In this document: positions 1 to 8,384 of the stretch, one piece after another | Layout of the letters: every line of letters begins with the position of its first letter | Numbering within the stretch: position 1 is the first letter of the stretch | Program-made: the position numbers and the translations under genes | Assembly: GCA_963675995.2 (NCBI GenBank) | Contig: CAXXIY010000002.1 | Location: 1,984,001-2,048,000 of the forward strand | Length of the DNA stretch: 64,000 nt | DNA from: JAAFHB01 sp963675995 | GTDB taxonomy: Bacteria; Bacteroidota; Bacteroidia; Bacteroidales; Prolixibacteraceae | Direction: 5' to 3' | Notes under the pieces: model-generated | Databases searched by the model: none | The model's input: only the letters and a program-made list of their open reading frames with translations | What the model was told of the DNA's origin: nothing

Positions 1-662
1 GTTGTTCCGGTAATAATTTCAAGTAGACCGAGTGTAGTTTGGCGTGTCGATTTAAGTTCAGTCTCCTGTTGTTCTGTCAGCAGCTTTTCTGCCCTGAGCT
101 GATCCAGGTCATTGGGTAGTGATACCCCATTATTGACTGCCGAACTGACCGTTTTAATTCTTTCGTCCAATGTTCCCTTTTTCAGTTCAACAACCGATAA
201 ATTCTCCTGCAAAAACAACGTGTTAAAATATAGAACATTAACCGTCTCTTTGATTTTGTAAAGCTCAATTTCATTTTGTTGTCTCGAAACCCGACGATCC
301 GCCTCTTCAAGTTCCGCTCTTGTTTTTGCTGCACCACCATCAAAGAGTTTCTGCCTGATATCAAGATAGGCTTTATACTGGTCTTTTGAAAGTGGCTCCG
401 GACCCTTAATCCCTGGTATTTGTAATGCCAACTTGGTAACATCCGACTGCCAAGAGACTCTTGCCGAAAGATCAAACTGCGGCAGGTTCAAAGTTTCGAT
501 ATTTTGCCGGCGGAGTTCCGATATTTGATCAATTATCCCTGCCTGCCTTAAAAGCGGGTGATTTTTTCGGGCCATCGACTGACAGCTATCCAAACTGAGC
601 TGCTGTCCGAATGACAATGAGACCATACAGGTCAATAACAACATTGAAATAAATTTTCTCAT
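1..662 (-). CDS. TolC-family outer membrane efflux protein, 3' end cut by window edge
   Basis: The reading frame is open from the ATG at 660-662 down to base 1, giving about 220 residues without a stop. A signal peptide of about 20 residues (MRKFISMLLLTCMVSLSFGQ) is followed by the N-terminal half of an outer membrane factor: LDSCQSMARKNHPLLRQAG is the usual first helix, followed by long alpha-helical hairpin sequence (DQYKAYLDIRQKLFDGG, then LEEADRRVSRQQNEIEL). The family forms trimeric channels that export drugs or other small molecules with an inner membrane pump. The start codon overlaps the stop of the upstream TetR gene (ATGA), so the two are translated from one transcript. The adaptor and pump genes presumably follow beyond the window. 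Function class is sure; the substrate is unknown. Confidence 0.85.
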   Translation of the reverse strand, partial: MRKFISMLLLTCMVSLSFGQQLSLDSCQSMARKNHPLLRQAGIIDQISELRRQNIETLNLPQFDLSARVSWQSDVTKLALQIPGIKGPEPLSKDQYKAYLDIRQKLFDGGAAKTRAELEEADRRVSRQQNEIELYKIKETVNVLYFNTLFLQENLSVVELKKGTLDERIKTVSSAVNNGVSLPNDLDQLRAEKLLTEQQETELKSTRQTTLGLLEIITGT

Positions 663-1258
663 ACCTCTATCAATTTTAAAATCATTTTTTTAACAACATC
701 TTTACGTTCCTGTAAAAATTGGTTGTAGGCCTCCTGATCATCATTGAAATAGACCATCTGCAATAACGGACGTGCAGCAAAAGGGAGGATCAGCATCCCT
801 AAAAGACTAACTACAATATGCCTGGGATCAAAATAGGAGGAATTATTCAATTCAACTTCATGAAGAAACATCTCAAGTATCTTCTGAGGTTCAATTCCTG
901 ATTCAAACATCAGTGACTTAAGCATTACGGGATCACGGTTAATCTCATTGATGATGAATTGGGGTACATAAGGATTGGCATGAATCATATCGATGTAGTT
1001 GTCGATAAAGAAAATCATTTTCTCCTTCGTTGTTGCATCCGAAAAAAGGGTGCCTTTGACTTTGGAGAAAAACTTAGTAAAAATATCCTTGAATACCGCC
1101 TTGAAAAGGTTCTCCTTGCTTCTGAAATAATAGTGCAGGAGTGCTTTATTCATTCCTGCGGCATCAGCTATCTCCTGCATCCGGGCCCCCTCCATCCCTT
1201 TTAATACAAAAATTCGCCGGGCTGCTTCGTAAATTTTATCTTCAGTTGAACTGTCCAT
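659..1258 (-). CDS. TetR/AcrR-family transcriptional repressor of the efflux operon
   Basis: This 199-residue protein has a TetR N-terminal helix-turn-helix at about residues 5-52 (AARRIFVLKGMEGARMQEIA, then NKALLHYYFRSKENLF), and a helical ligand-binding C-terminal domain with no recognisable specificity. It is first in the operon and overlaps the following TolC-like gene by 4 bases (ATGA). Two matching 16-bp palindromes and a consensus Bacteroidota promoter lie just upstream, so autorepression with derepression by an exported compound is the likely circuit (inference). Typical length for the family. Confidence 0.9.
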   Translation of the reverse strand: MDSSTEDKIYEAARRIFVLKGMEGARMQEIADAAGMNKALLHYYFRSKENLFKAVFKDIFTKFFSKVKGTLFSDATTKEKMIFFIDNYIDMIHANPYVPQFIINEINRDPVMLKSLMFESGIEPQKILEMFLHEVELNNSSYFDPRHIVVSLLGMLILPFAARPLLQMVYFNDDQEAYNQFLQERKDVVKKMILKLIEV

Positions 1259-1275
1259 GATCTTATCCTTTTAGT

Positions 1276-1291
1276 TTAACCAAACGGTTAA
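1276..1291. promoter_or_regulatory. Operator palindrome 1 (likely TetR site)
   Basis: Perfect dyad TTAACC-AAAC-GGTTAA, 18 bp upstream of the TetR start and just downstream of the expected transcription start. It has the same arms as the palindrome at 1348-1363, apart from one base. TetR proteins bind such 16-bp dyads as dimers; binding here is inferred from position. Confidence 0.7.
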
Positions 1292-1299
1292 TAATGCGA

Positions 1300-1330
1300 C
1301 AAAGATAAATCTATAATTGAAATAACCAAA
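1300..1330 (-). promoter_or_regulatory. Bacteroidota-type promoter for the TetR-TolC operon
   Basis: On the minus strand, TTTG (1327-1330) is separated by exactly 19 bases from TATCTTTG (1300-1307). This fits the TTTG-N19-TAnnTTTG promoter of Bacteroidota. It lies between the two operator palindromes. Confidence 0.75.
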
Positions 1331-1347
1331 AAGTTTAACCAAATAAA

Positions 1348-1363
1348 TTAACTAAATGGTTAA
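1348..1363. promoter_or_regulatory. Operator palindrome 2 (likely TetR site)
   Basis: Dyad TTAACT-AAAT-GGTTAA, nearly identical to the palindrome at 1276-1291, with centres 72 bp apart. It lies 17 bp upstream of the -33 element. An extra half-site TTTAACC lies at 1334-1340. Confidence 0.65.
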
Positions 1364-1413
1364 AGATTTGTTTCTGCTCTGACAAAAGGAGAGAGGGGTA
1401 ACCAGGGTAAAAT

Positions 1414-1452
1414 AAAAACCCCCGGAAAACTAACTGTTTTCCGGGGGTTTTT
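1414..1452. terminator. Strong bidirectional intrinsic terminator
   Basis: A perfect 17-bp stem (1414-1430 with 1436-1452) has a 5-base loop TAACT, a CCCCCGG core, and an A-run on the left with a T-run on the right. It sits 17 bases past the stop of the minus-strand esterase gene and insulates the TetR operon from it. Confidence 0.92.
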
Positions 1453-1468
1453 ATGTTTGAATCAACTT

Positions 1469-2389
1469 TTAATATAATGTTGACTGTTTGTATGCCGGTT
1501 TTTTATTGAATAAGTTATAAAGGAATGATCTCTCTTCAGGCTTATTCTCCTGTGTATTAGGCATTGGTAATAGGGGAGCACTCTTTACAACCAGATCTTT
1601 TTTCTCATTTTCATTTTCTTTGGCTGCCGTATTTACAGAATCAATTTTTGGACTCCATAACGAGGTGATTTCCATAAACCGCTCATAAGCCTGTTTATGT
1701 TGACTTAGCAGCCATTTGTAAATGTTTTGATCTGAATATACTTTTTGAATACCATGTCCCTGTCCTTTCAGAACCGAAAATTTTGGTCTGGAACCCACAT
1801 CCTGTAATGCTTCAACCATCTGTTCTGAACGTTTGAGATTCACTTTTCTGTCAACTTCACCATGGAATACCCATGTTGGGATATCTTTAAGTGTTTCAGC
1901 CATATTGACATTCCCTCCGCCACAAAGTGGCATAATTGCTGCGAAGTATTCCGGATAACGGGATGCGATATCCCAGGTGCCAAATCCTCCCAGAGACATC
2001 CCTGTAAGATAGACACGTGTAGGATCGATATTGTATTTATCCTTTAACTCTTTGTAAAACGATTCGAACCATGTGCCAACTGTCCAGTTTTTATTAGAGG
2101 GACATTGTGGAGAAATAACAATTGCATCAACACCCATTCCTCTTTCGAGGTAAAATGGAGGACCGTATTTCTTCAATCTTTCCAGATTATTACCTTTGCA
2201 AGAACTTCCGTGCAGGTAAATAATTAATGGCCAAGCTTTTGCCTCAGCTTTGTCATACCCGTCAGGTAAATAGGCGAGGTAAGGGTATGTTTTTGATTTT
2301 TCTGCGATTAACGGAGAATTTCCTCCGGGTGTTTTTGCAGTTAGTGATACTGCAAAGCTTAATAATGTAATCAGGGCGATTATTTTCAT
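1469..2389 (-). CDS. Secreted alpha/beta-hydrolase, esterase/peptidase-like
   Basis: Start chosen at 2389 (MKIIALITLLSFAVSLTA), which opens with a classic signal peptide. The in-frame ATG at 2416 would lie upstream of the transcription start implied by a TAGTTTTG -7 element at 2416-2423. The mature protein is a serine hydrolase: oxyanion region LIIYLHGSS, nucleophile GMSLGG (Ser at about 132), acid in HGEVDRKV (Asp about 180) and the base in GQGHG (His about 212). It resembles the dienelactone hydrolase/phospholipase-carboxylesterase/COG4099 'predicted peptidase' group, which includes feruloyl and acetyl esterases. The Pro- and Asn-rich C-terminal 60 residues look disordered. Exact substrate cannot be read from the sequence. 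Confidence 0.8.
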   Translation of the reverse strand: MKIIALITLLSFAVSLTAKTPGGNSPLIAEKSKTYPYLAYLPDGYDKAEAKAWPLIIYLHGSSCKGNNLERLKKYGPPFYLERGMGVDAIVISPQCPSNKNWTVGTWFESFYKELKDKYNIDPTRVYLTGMSLGGFGTWDIASRYPEYFAAIMPLCGGGNVNMAETLKDIPTWVFHGEVDRKVNLKRSEQMVEALQDVGSRPKFSVLKGQGHGIQKVYSDQNIYKWLLSQHKQAYERFMEITSLWSPKIDSVNTAAKENENEKKDLVVKSAPLLPMPNTQENKPEERSFLYNLFNKKPAYKQSTLY

Positions 2390-2415
2390 ATCTTGTCCTG
2401 TTAGTGAATAAAGCA

Positions 2416-2423
2416 CAAAACTA
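2416..2423 (-). promoter_or_regulatory. -7 element of the esterase gene
   Basis: Minus-strand TAGTTTTG matches TAnnTTTG. No clear -33 TTTG is present at the right distance. It implies transcription starting near 2409 and so decides for the downstream ATG of the esterase. Confidence 0.45.
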
Positions 2424-2685
2424 ACCTTTTTATTGGTTTTAAAGTGTTAAATTGGAAATTTTAAAATATTTTAACACTAAATTCGAAAAAACAGGTCGTG
2501 TAAGTGTGTGTAAATCAGATTTATAATTGTTTATTCTCAAATGTGATATTTTCAACTTTCCTGGTTGGATCATCCGGGTTTTCACCAGATGTTTAGCTGT
2601 TTTTACATTTTTTCTTTAACTGAGGGCTGATCAATAACCCCTCTTTAATCTTTTCCGATACAGAGGATCGTAATGACCACCAAAC

Positions 2686-3522
2686 TCAATTGATCAGTCC
2701 GCTATTTTTCAACAAATCGAACATTTCATCTCTCGTCTCTTTTGCATTTTTGCCGGCCGCTATTGCAAAGTCTTCGCCATTTGATCCGTAAATAATTGCT
2801 CTTGAAGAGTTTACGAGTAAGCCGCATTGTTTATTCAAGCCATATTTTGCAACTTCCTGCAAGCTTCCCCCCTGGGCACCAACTCCGGGAACCAACAAAA
2901 AGTGATCTGGGACTAATTTTCGGATTCCGGAAAGCTCTTCTGCTTTTGTGGCGCCGATCACATACATCAATTGTTCATGGTTTCCCCATTTCTGTGATAT
3001 GCGCAACACCTTTTCAAAAAGCTTTTCCCCTGAAGCCTGATCTGTAATGAACTGAAAATCATAGGCCCCTTTGTTGGAAGTCAGTGCAAGCACTATTACA
3101 CGTTTCCCTTCGTAAGTCATAAATGGTTTTACTGAATCTTCTCCCATGTAAGGGGCAACTGTAACAGCATCAAACTCCATTTTTTCGAAGAATGCCCTTG
3201 CATACATCGACGATGTATTTCCGATGTCTCCCCGTTTTGCATCAGCAATCAGGAAAATGTCCGGATAATTTTCGTGCAGATAATGGACTGTCTTTTCAAG
3301 ACTACGCCAACCCTCCAACCCTTCCGACTCATAAAATGCGAGATTTGGCTTATAAGCTACAGTATAGGGAGCAGTAGCATCAATGATCTCCTTGTTAAAG
3401 GCGAAAATCGGATCGGTTGTGTCGAGCAGAAATGGGGGGATTTTCCGTATATCAGTGTCGAGACCCACGCAAAGAAATGATCCCTTTTTCTTTATGTTTT
3501 CAAAAAGCTGCTGATTGTTCAT
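2686..3522 (-). CDS. pyrF: Orotidine 5'-phosphate decarboxylase
   Basis: Last step of de novo UMP synthesis, cytoplasmic: decarboxylates OMP to UMP. The 278-residue length and sequence fit the longer 'type 2' PyrF group. The catalytic Lys/Asp motif is DAKRGDIGNTS (residues 94-104); substrate-side motifs CVGLDTD (18-24), VAPYMG and VPGVGAQGG are all present. It follows prfA by 77 bases and purM by one gene more, forming a probable purM-prfA-pyrF unit that links nucleotide synthesis and translation termination. No oddities. Confidence 0.95.
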   Translation of the reverse strand: MNNQQLFENIKKKGSFLCVGLDTDIRKIPPFLLDTTDPIFAFNKEIIDATAPYTVAYKPNLAFYESEGLEGWRSLEKTVHYLHENYPDIFLIADAKRGDIGNTSSMYARAFFEKMEFDAVTVAPYMGEDSVKPFMTYEGKRVIVLALTSNKGAYDFQFITDQASGEKLFEKVLRISQKWGNHEQLMYVIGATKAEELSGIRKLVPDHFLLVPGVGAQGGSLQEVAKYGLNKQCGLLVNSSRAIIYGSNGEDFAIAAGKNAKETRDEMFDLLKNSGLIN

Positions 3523-3558
3523 GATTTCAACCTATTATTATTTGGTATTTGATTTCGC

Positions 3559-3603
3559 AGAGACGCACTGTTGTACGTCTCTATGACTGCTTTACGTCTC
3601 TAT
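3559..3603. repeat. Small AGAGACG/CGTCTCT inverted and direct repeat
   Basis: AGAGACG (3559-3565) pairs with CGTCTCT (3576-3582), and TACGTCTCTAT occurs at 3574-3584 and again at 3593-3603, reaching into the stop codon of prfA. The same GAGAC...GTCTC theme recurs at 9539-9561. This looks like a short dispersed palindromic repeat in the prfA-pyrF spacer; a role as attenuator is possible but there is no T-run. Confidence 0.5.
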
Positions 3604-4685
3604 AATTCCGTCTCCTTCAGCCGTTCCGTATTCTCTTCAACCCTCAGTTTCTCAATGATTTCTTCAATATCGCCATCCATTATCGCAGTGAGATTGTAAA
3701 CTGTCAGTCCGATACGGTGATCTGTCATTCGCCCCTGGGGATAGTTGTAAGTGCGGATCTTTGCCGAGCGATCGCCCGTAGAAACCATCGTTTTCCTCCT
3801 TGATGCAATATCGTCAAGGTATTTTTGATGCTCCAGATTGTAGATGCGGGTTCGAAGCTCTCCCATCGCTTTGGCGAGATTCTTGATCTGCGATTTCTCA
3901 TCCTGACAGGTCACCACAATACCCGTGGGAATATGGGTTAACCTGATAGCGGAATAGGTTGTATTCACACTCTGACCTCCTGGTCCTGAGGAGCAATAGG
4001 TATCTTTCCGGATATCTGTTTCACGTAGTTCGATGTCAAACTCTTCTGCTTCAGGGAGTACTGCAACTGTCGATGCTGAGGTATGGATTCGCCCCTGCGT
4101 TTCGGTCTGAGGAACTCGTTGTACCCGGTGAACTCCCGATTCGAATTTGAGGATACCATAGACATTTTCGCCGGTTACCTTAGCGACAATCTCCTTGAAT
4201 CCACCGGAAGTACCTTCAGTCGAGCTGGTAACCTCGATTTTCCAGTTCATCCGATCACAGAATTTGGTATACATCCTGAAAAGATCTCCGGCAAAAATGG
4301 CTGCTTCGTCGCCCCCTGTTCCTCCACGAATCTCAAGAATAGCATTTTTGCTGTCTTCAGGATCAGCAGGAACAAGGAGAAAGCGGATCTCGTTTTCAAA
4401 CTCCCGGATTAAGTTTTCGCTGTTTTCGAGCTCCTCACGAGCCATTTCACGCAACTCCTCATCTGTTTCGGTATCCAACATTTCCCTGGCATCAGCTATA
4501 TTCCCCAAATAATTTTGATACCGTTGAAACGATTTAACAAGCGAGTCAAGCTGTTTGTAATCCTGATTAAGCTTGACATATCGCTTCATATCTTTCATAA
4601 CATCCGGATCGGATATCTGCTGGCTGACTTCGTCGAAGCGGATCTTAATCCCTTCGTATTTATCTAATAATGAATTATCTGACAT
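3600..4685 (-). CDS. prfA: Peptide chain release factor 1
   Basis: Recognises UAA and UAG in the ribosomal A site and triggers peptide release. The 361-residue protein has the N-terminal PCRF domain, the acidic RGGTGGDEAA segment (120-129), the codon-recognition tripeptide P-x-T as PQT (192-194, PAT in E. coli) and the catalytic GGQ at 236-238, whose Gln is normally N5-methylated by PrmC. RF1 rather than RF2 because of PxT instead of SPF and the lack of a programmed frameshift. Start 67 bases after purM. Confidence 0.96.
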   Translation of the reverse strand: MSDNSLLDKYEGIKIRFDEVSQQISDPDVMKDMKRYVKLNQDYKQLDSLVKSFQRYQNYLGNIADAREMLDTETDEELREMAREELENSENLIREFENEIRFLLVPADPEDSKNAILEIRGGTGGDEAAIFAGDLFRMYTKFCDRMNWKIEVTSSTEGTSGGFKEIVAKVTGENVYGILKFESGVHRVQRVPQTETQGRIHTSASTVAVLPEAEEFDIELRETDIRKDTYCSSGPGGQSVNTTYSAIRLTHIPTGIVVTCQDEKSQIKNLAKAMGELRTRIYNLEHQKYLDDIASRRKTMVSTGDRSAKIRTYNYPQGRMTDHRIGLTVYNLTAIMDGDIEEIIEKLRVEENTERLKETEL

Positions 4686-4752
4686 ATTTTTTGATGTAAT
4701 GTGATTGAAAAAATGCTTTCGCTGAAATTAATTGGAAAAGGATGGAGCGAAG

Positions 4753-5934
4753 CTAATACTCGAAAGTACCATATTCGGAGTGAATGGTTACTTTCCGACC
4801 ATCATTGGATTCAACATGACCTATAATCCGGGCATCAATATTAAAGGATTTTGAAATGGCGATTATTCCATCTGCCGCTTCCTGATCTGCATATATTTCG
4901 AAACGGTGTCCCATATTGAAGACCTTATACATCTCGTGCCATGAAGTTCCGCTCTGTTCCTGAATCAGTTTGAAAAGTGGGGGGATTTCAAATAGATTAT
5001 TTTTAATAACATGAACATTTTCTATAAAGTGAAGCACCTTAGTTTGAGCTCCACCCGAACAGTGAATCATTCCCGAGATCGCATTTCTGAATTGTTCCAG
5101 TATTCTTTTTACCACAGGGGCATAAGTTCTGGTAGGGGAGAGTACCAATTTGCCGGCATCCAGACCTGTTCCCTCAACAGTGTCGGTCAATCGGCATTTT
5201 CCTGAAAAGACAAGTGATTCGGGTACAGCCGGGTCATAACTTTCGGGATATTTATCAGCCAGATATTTTGCAAAAACATCATGGCGAGCCGAAGTAAGTC
5301 CGTTGCTTCCCATGCCTCCATTGTACTCTTTCTCATAGGTGGCCATGCCTGATGAGGATAAACCAATAATGCAATTCCCTGCCTTGATCTGATCGGCTGA
5401 AATAACTTCAGACCTCTTCATCCTGCAAGTGACCGTGGAGTCGACAATAATTGTCCGGACCAGGTCTCCTACATCGGCAGTCTCGCCACCCGTAGCCTGA
5501 ATATTGATACCCAATTCACGTAGTTCGGCGCAAAGCTCCTCTGTCCCCGAAATGATTGCAGCAATCACTTCACCGGGAATATTGTTTTTATTTCTTCCAA
5601 TGGTCGAGGATAGGAGGATATTGTCTGTCGCTCCAACGCAAAGCAGATCATCAAGATTCATCACAATAGCATCCTGGGCAATCCCCTTCCAAACCGACAA
5701 GTCACCCGTTTCTTTCCAGTAGAGGTAGGCAAGCGCCGATTTAGTCCCTGCACCATCGGCATGCATAATATTGCAATAATCGGGATCTCCGCTAAGATAA
5801 TCGGGCACGACTTTACAAAAAGCTTTGGGATAAAGCCCTTTGTCAATGTTTTTAATCGCGTTATGGACATCCTCTTTCGAAGCTGAAACACCCCTCAGGT
5901 CATATCTGTTTTCGGAACCCATGTTGATAATCAA
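4753..5934 (-). CDS. purM: Phosphoribosylformylglycinamidine cyclo-ligase (AIR synthase), Bacteroidota type
   Basis: Makes 5-aminoimidazole ribonucleotide from FGAM and ATP in purine synthesis. The 393-residue sequence has the PurM-like ATP-grasp features: YDLRGVSASKEDVHNAI, HADGAGTKSALAY, DAIVMNLDDLLCVGAT, ATGGETADVGD and SSSGMATYEKEYNGGMGSNG. The Bacteroidota members are longer than the 345-residue E. coli enzyme. A second ATG four codons in (5922, MGSENRY) is an equally good start. First gene of the purM-prfA-pyrF run; a TATTTTTG -7-like element lies at 5984-5991 on the minus strand. Confidence 0.9.
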   Translation of the reverse strand: MIINMGSENRYDLRGVSASKEDVHNAIKNIDKGLYPKAFCKVVPDYLSGDPDYCNIMHADGAGTKSALAYLYWKETGDLSVWKGIAQDAIVMNLDDLLCVGATDNILLSSTIGRNKNNIPGEVIAAIISGTEELCAELRELGINIQATGGETADVGDLVRTIIVDSTVTCRMKRSEVISADQIKAGNCIIGLSSSGMATYEKEYNGGMGSNGLTSARHDVFAKYLADKYPESYDPAVPESLVFSGKCRLTDTVEGTGLDAGKLVLSPTRTYAPVVKRILEQFRNAISGMIHCSGGAQTKVLHFIENVHVIKNNLFEIPPLFKLIQEQSGTSWHEMYKVFNMGHRFEIYADQEAADGIIAISKSFNIDARIIGHVESNDGRKVTIHSEYGTFEY

Positions 5935-6240
5935 TGGTTTGGAACTGCCCTGAAATCAATCCGGATTTCCGGTTCAGGAAGCGCAAAAATAATTATTTTT
6001 TCTGACTTTTGAACCATTTGGCGACTGGCTTTTGGCGATTGGCACATTCAATTGAAAAATCAACTTATTATAATTTTATTAAGTGAGTCCGTTAATTAAA
6101 GTCTGATTCCGGATCAGAATTTTGCAAGGTATCTTCCAAATAATGCATTGATTTCGTATCGTTTAGGAATCGTTGTCCCCAACATACCACTTGATGATCC
6201 ATTTCCTGGTAATTTAGTTTGACCTCTTCGTTTGAAAGGC
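5935..6240. other. porE-purM spacer with a coding-like trace
   Basis: This 306-bp gap has no complete gene. On the minus strand, 6114-6240 reads protein-like directly after the porE stop in another frame, ending TTIPKRYEINALFGRYLAKF and a stop, which looks like a last outer-membrane beta strand with terminal Phe. A hairpin TCTGAT-TCCGG-ATCAGA (6102-6118) overlaps its end. It may be the remnant of a barrel protein gene or chance. Confidence 0.35.
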
Positions 6241-8232
6241 TTATTTATCAAACTTCTCCCGGTATTCTGAGGATAAAACCCTGAATTCGGTCCTACGGTT
6301 AATCTGGTGACAGATCTCCCGCTCTTTCTCGTCTTCAAGTGCTTCAATATACTTACAGGTAAGTTCCACGCCCTGTTTTAGGAAGGGATAGGTTTTTGCC
6401 AGCTTTTTGGTGACCTTCTTTGGCGAGGTTTCTCCATATCCTTTGGCTACAAGCCTTCCTGGTTGTATTCCTTTGGATATCAAATAGGTTACTACCGACT
6501 GTGCCCTCTTTTGCGAGATCTCACTATTGAGTGCATCGTCACCCCGGCAGTCGGTATGGGCCATCAGTTCAATTACTGTGGTCGGGTTAAGCACAAGTAA
6601 TTCCGATAAACTATCAAGCGAAGCCTTTGATTCGGGGAGTAGGTCCCATTTCCCGAAATCGTAATAGATATTATCGATGCTGATCGGTGTATCTGCCGGG
6701 GTGAGCTCCATCCTTAATTGAAACTGCTTACCTTCGTCCACTCCAACAGTCGAAGCCATCATCTTGGTATTCAGGAATCCTTTTCTGTATGCAGCGACGA
6801 TATATTCTACCTGAGGTTTAAGTTTAAACTTGAATTTGCCGTTTTCGGCATTCATTTTCAACATCGTTCCATCAGTTCCGATCAGCTTTACTGTTGCATC
6901 GGTAATGCGCATGCCGTTCTCCTTATTATAGATATCACCCTCAATTTCGTATACCTTTGGCGGAAGCATAAAGGTGTATATATCATCTTTTTGACTTCCA
7001 TCGCGGTTGCTGCTGAATAAACCACGTTCTTCTCCCTGGTAAAACGAGATGGCAAAATCATCACCGGTAGAGTTAATCGGTGATTTCATATTTTCAACTT
7101 TCCACTTTCCGTCCTCTCCCTTTTGCGCCATGAAAATGTCGAGACCTCCCATCCCGATGTGGGCATTGGATGAAAAATAGAGGGTGCCGTTATCACGGAT
7201 GTAGGGAAACATCTCATCACCTGAAGTATTTATCTCAGGTCCTGCATTAATAGGCTTCTCCCATGCTTCCCCTTTTTTCTTCAAGGTATACCATATGTCT
7301 TTCCCTCCGTACCCCCCCTTACGATCAGAAACGAACCATAGGGTATTGCCATCGGCAGAGAGTGAGGGGTGAGCTGCCATAAGGGAGTCGGTGCCAATCT
7401 TAATCTTTACAGGATTACCCCATAAACCTGAGAGCTGGGTCGAGGAGAGGATCTCCGCAGTCCGCTCTTCCGATTTCTCGTACCGGCAACGGGTAAAATA
7501 CATGGTATTTCCTGCAGTATTAAATGATATTGCACCCTCTTCATCAAATGTGTCGATCACCTTGAGTTCATCGACAAGTTGAGCTTTGTCCCATCGGTTT
7601 TTCTGAAGATTGTAACTACTCCTGAAAATGTCGGCATTAAATTCCCCCGTTATAGCACTCTTTTTCTTTCCTGTGGCCCCTTTTCTCGAAGAGGTAAAGA
7701 AGATCTCATTGTCGTGTACTCCGGCATACGAGGCTCCAAAATCATTGGCATATGAATTGATCTCTTTAAAGTTTTCAACCTTATATCGGGTCGGTTTACT
7801 CAACCACTCCTTTGTTTTTACTGAAGATTCAATACCATTAAGCGCCATCTGATCACCAGGGACAGAGTCGAGATATGCCTTATAATTTTTAATTGCCTCT
7901 TCGTATTTTCCATTGGCCCGGAGTACCTCAGCATAGTGGAGCCAGGTTATCGCACCTCCGGCATTTCGGATCAGGGCGCTTTTAAAGTAACTTTCTGCAT
8001 AGCGATATTGACCAATTTTGTAATAGGCTTCGGCTATCTTGAACTGGATTAAGGCTTTTTGCTTCCGGTCTTTGGTTTTGGAATTTACTTTGCGCAGAGA
8101 GGATATACTTTTACTGTATTCGCCTATTTCGAATGAATTCATTGCAGTCTGGTATTGCATCGAGACAGTACATGAAAAGGAGGTTCCGATCAGTAGCAAT
8201 AGGAAGTAGTGACGTATTTTAAGGTAAACCAT
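6241..8232 (-). CDS. porE: PorE-like lipoprotein: TPR, PD40 propeller, CRD and OmpA domains (type IX secretion)
   Basis: Signal peptide and lipobox (TSFSC, Cys21) predict a lipoprotein. Domain order: TPR repeats (about 25-130; SYYKIGQYRYAES-like), a beta-propeller of WD40/PD40 repeats (about 150-420; NEIFFTSSRKG, TMYFTRCRYE, TLWFVSDRKGG, TLYFSSNAHIG, RGLFSSNRDG), a carboxypeptidase-regulatory-like beta domain (about 430-510) and a C-terminal OmpA peptidoglycan-binding domain (about 525-655; MAHTDCRGD, NRRTEFRVL). This is exactly the architecture of P. gingivalis PorE (PG1058), a periplasmic anchor of the type IX secretion system. Similar proteins with uncertain roles exist in the phylum, so the symbol is a strong homology guess. 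No other T9SS gene is in the window. Confidence 0.75.
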   Translation of the reverse strand: MVYLKIRHYFLLLLIGTSFSCTVSMQYQTAMNSFEIGEYSKSISSLRKVNSKTKDRKQKALIQFKIAEAYYKIGQYRYAESYFKSALIRNAGGAITWLHYAEVLRANGKYEEAIKNYKAYLDSVPGDQMALNGIESSVKTKEWLSKPTRYKVENFKEINSYANDFGASYAGVHDNEIFFTSSRKGATGKKKSAITGEFNADIFRSSYNLQKNRWDKAQLVDELKVIDTFDEEGAISFNTAGNTMYFTRCRYEKSEERTAEILSSTQLSGLWGNPVKIKIGTDSLMAAHPSLSADGNTLWFVSDRKGGYGGKDIWYTLKKKGEAWEKPINAGPEINTSGDEMFPYIRDNGTLYFSSNAHIGMGGLDIFMAQKGEDGKWKVENMKSPINSTGDDFAISFYQGEERGLFSSNRDGSQKDDIYTFMLPPKVYEIEGDIYNKENGMRITDATVKLIGTDGTMLKMNAENGKFKFKLKPQVEYIVAAYRKGFLNTKMMASTVGVDEGKQFQLRMELTPADTPISIDNIYYDFGKWDLLPESKASLDSLSELLVLNPTTVIELMAHTDCRGDDALNSEISQKRAQSVVTYLISKGIQPGRLVAKGYGETSPKKVTKKLAKTYPFLKQGVELTCKYIEALEDEKEREICHQINRRTEFRVLSSEYREKFDK

Positions 8233-8354
8233 GTTCGTAAATCAATTAATTCAAATGTCCGACCGGTAACGAAGTTAATGGCAAAGATAAACCTATTGAC
8301 AGATTATTTGGAATGCCAGCTCTTAAAAATTATCGCAATTTGACCGAAAGGTTG

Positions 8355-8362
8355 TATCTTTG
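8355..8362 (+). promoter_or_regulatory. -7 element of the cyclophilin gene
   Basis: TATCTTTG fits TAnnTTTG, 23 bases upstream of the ATG at 8385. A TTTG at 8339-8342 is only 12 bases away, so the -33 part is weak. Confidence 0.5.
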
Positions 8363-8384
8363 AGCCTTTTAAAAGTAATTAATT

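Noticed and set aside
3965..4512. Several ORFs of 60-109 residues inside prfA on both strands
   Set aside because: Shadow frames of a conserved gene with GGQ and PxT motifs in the main frame.
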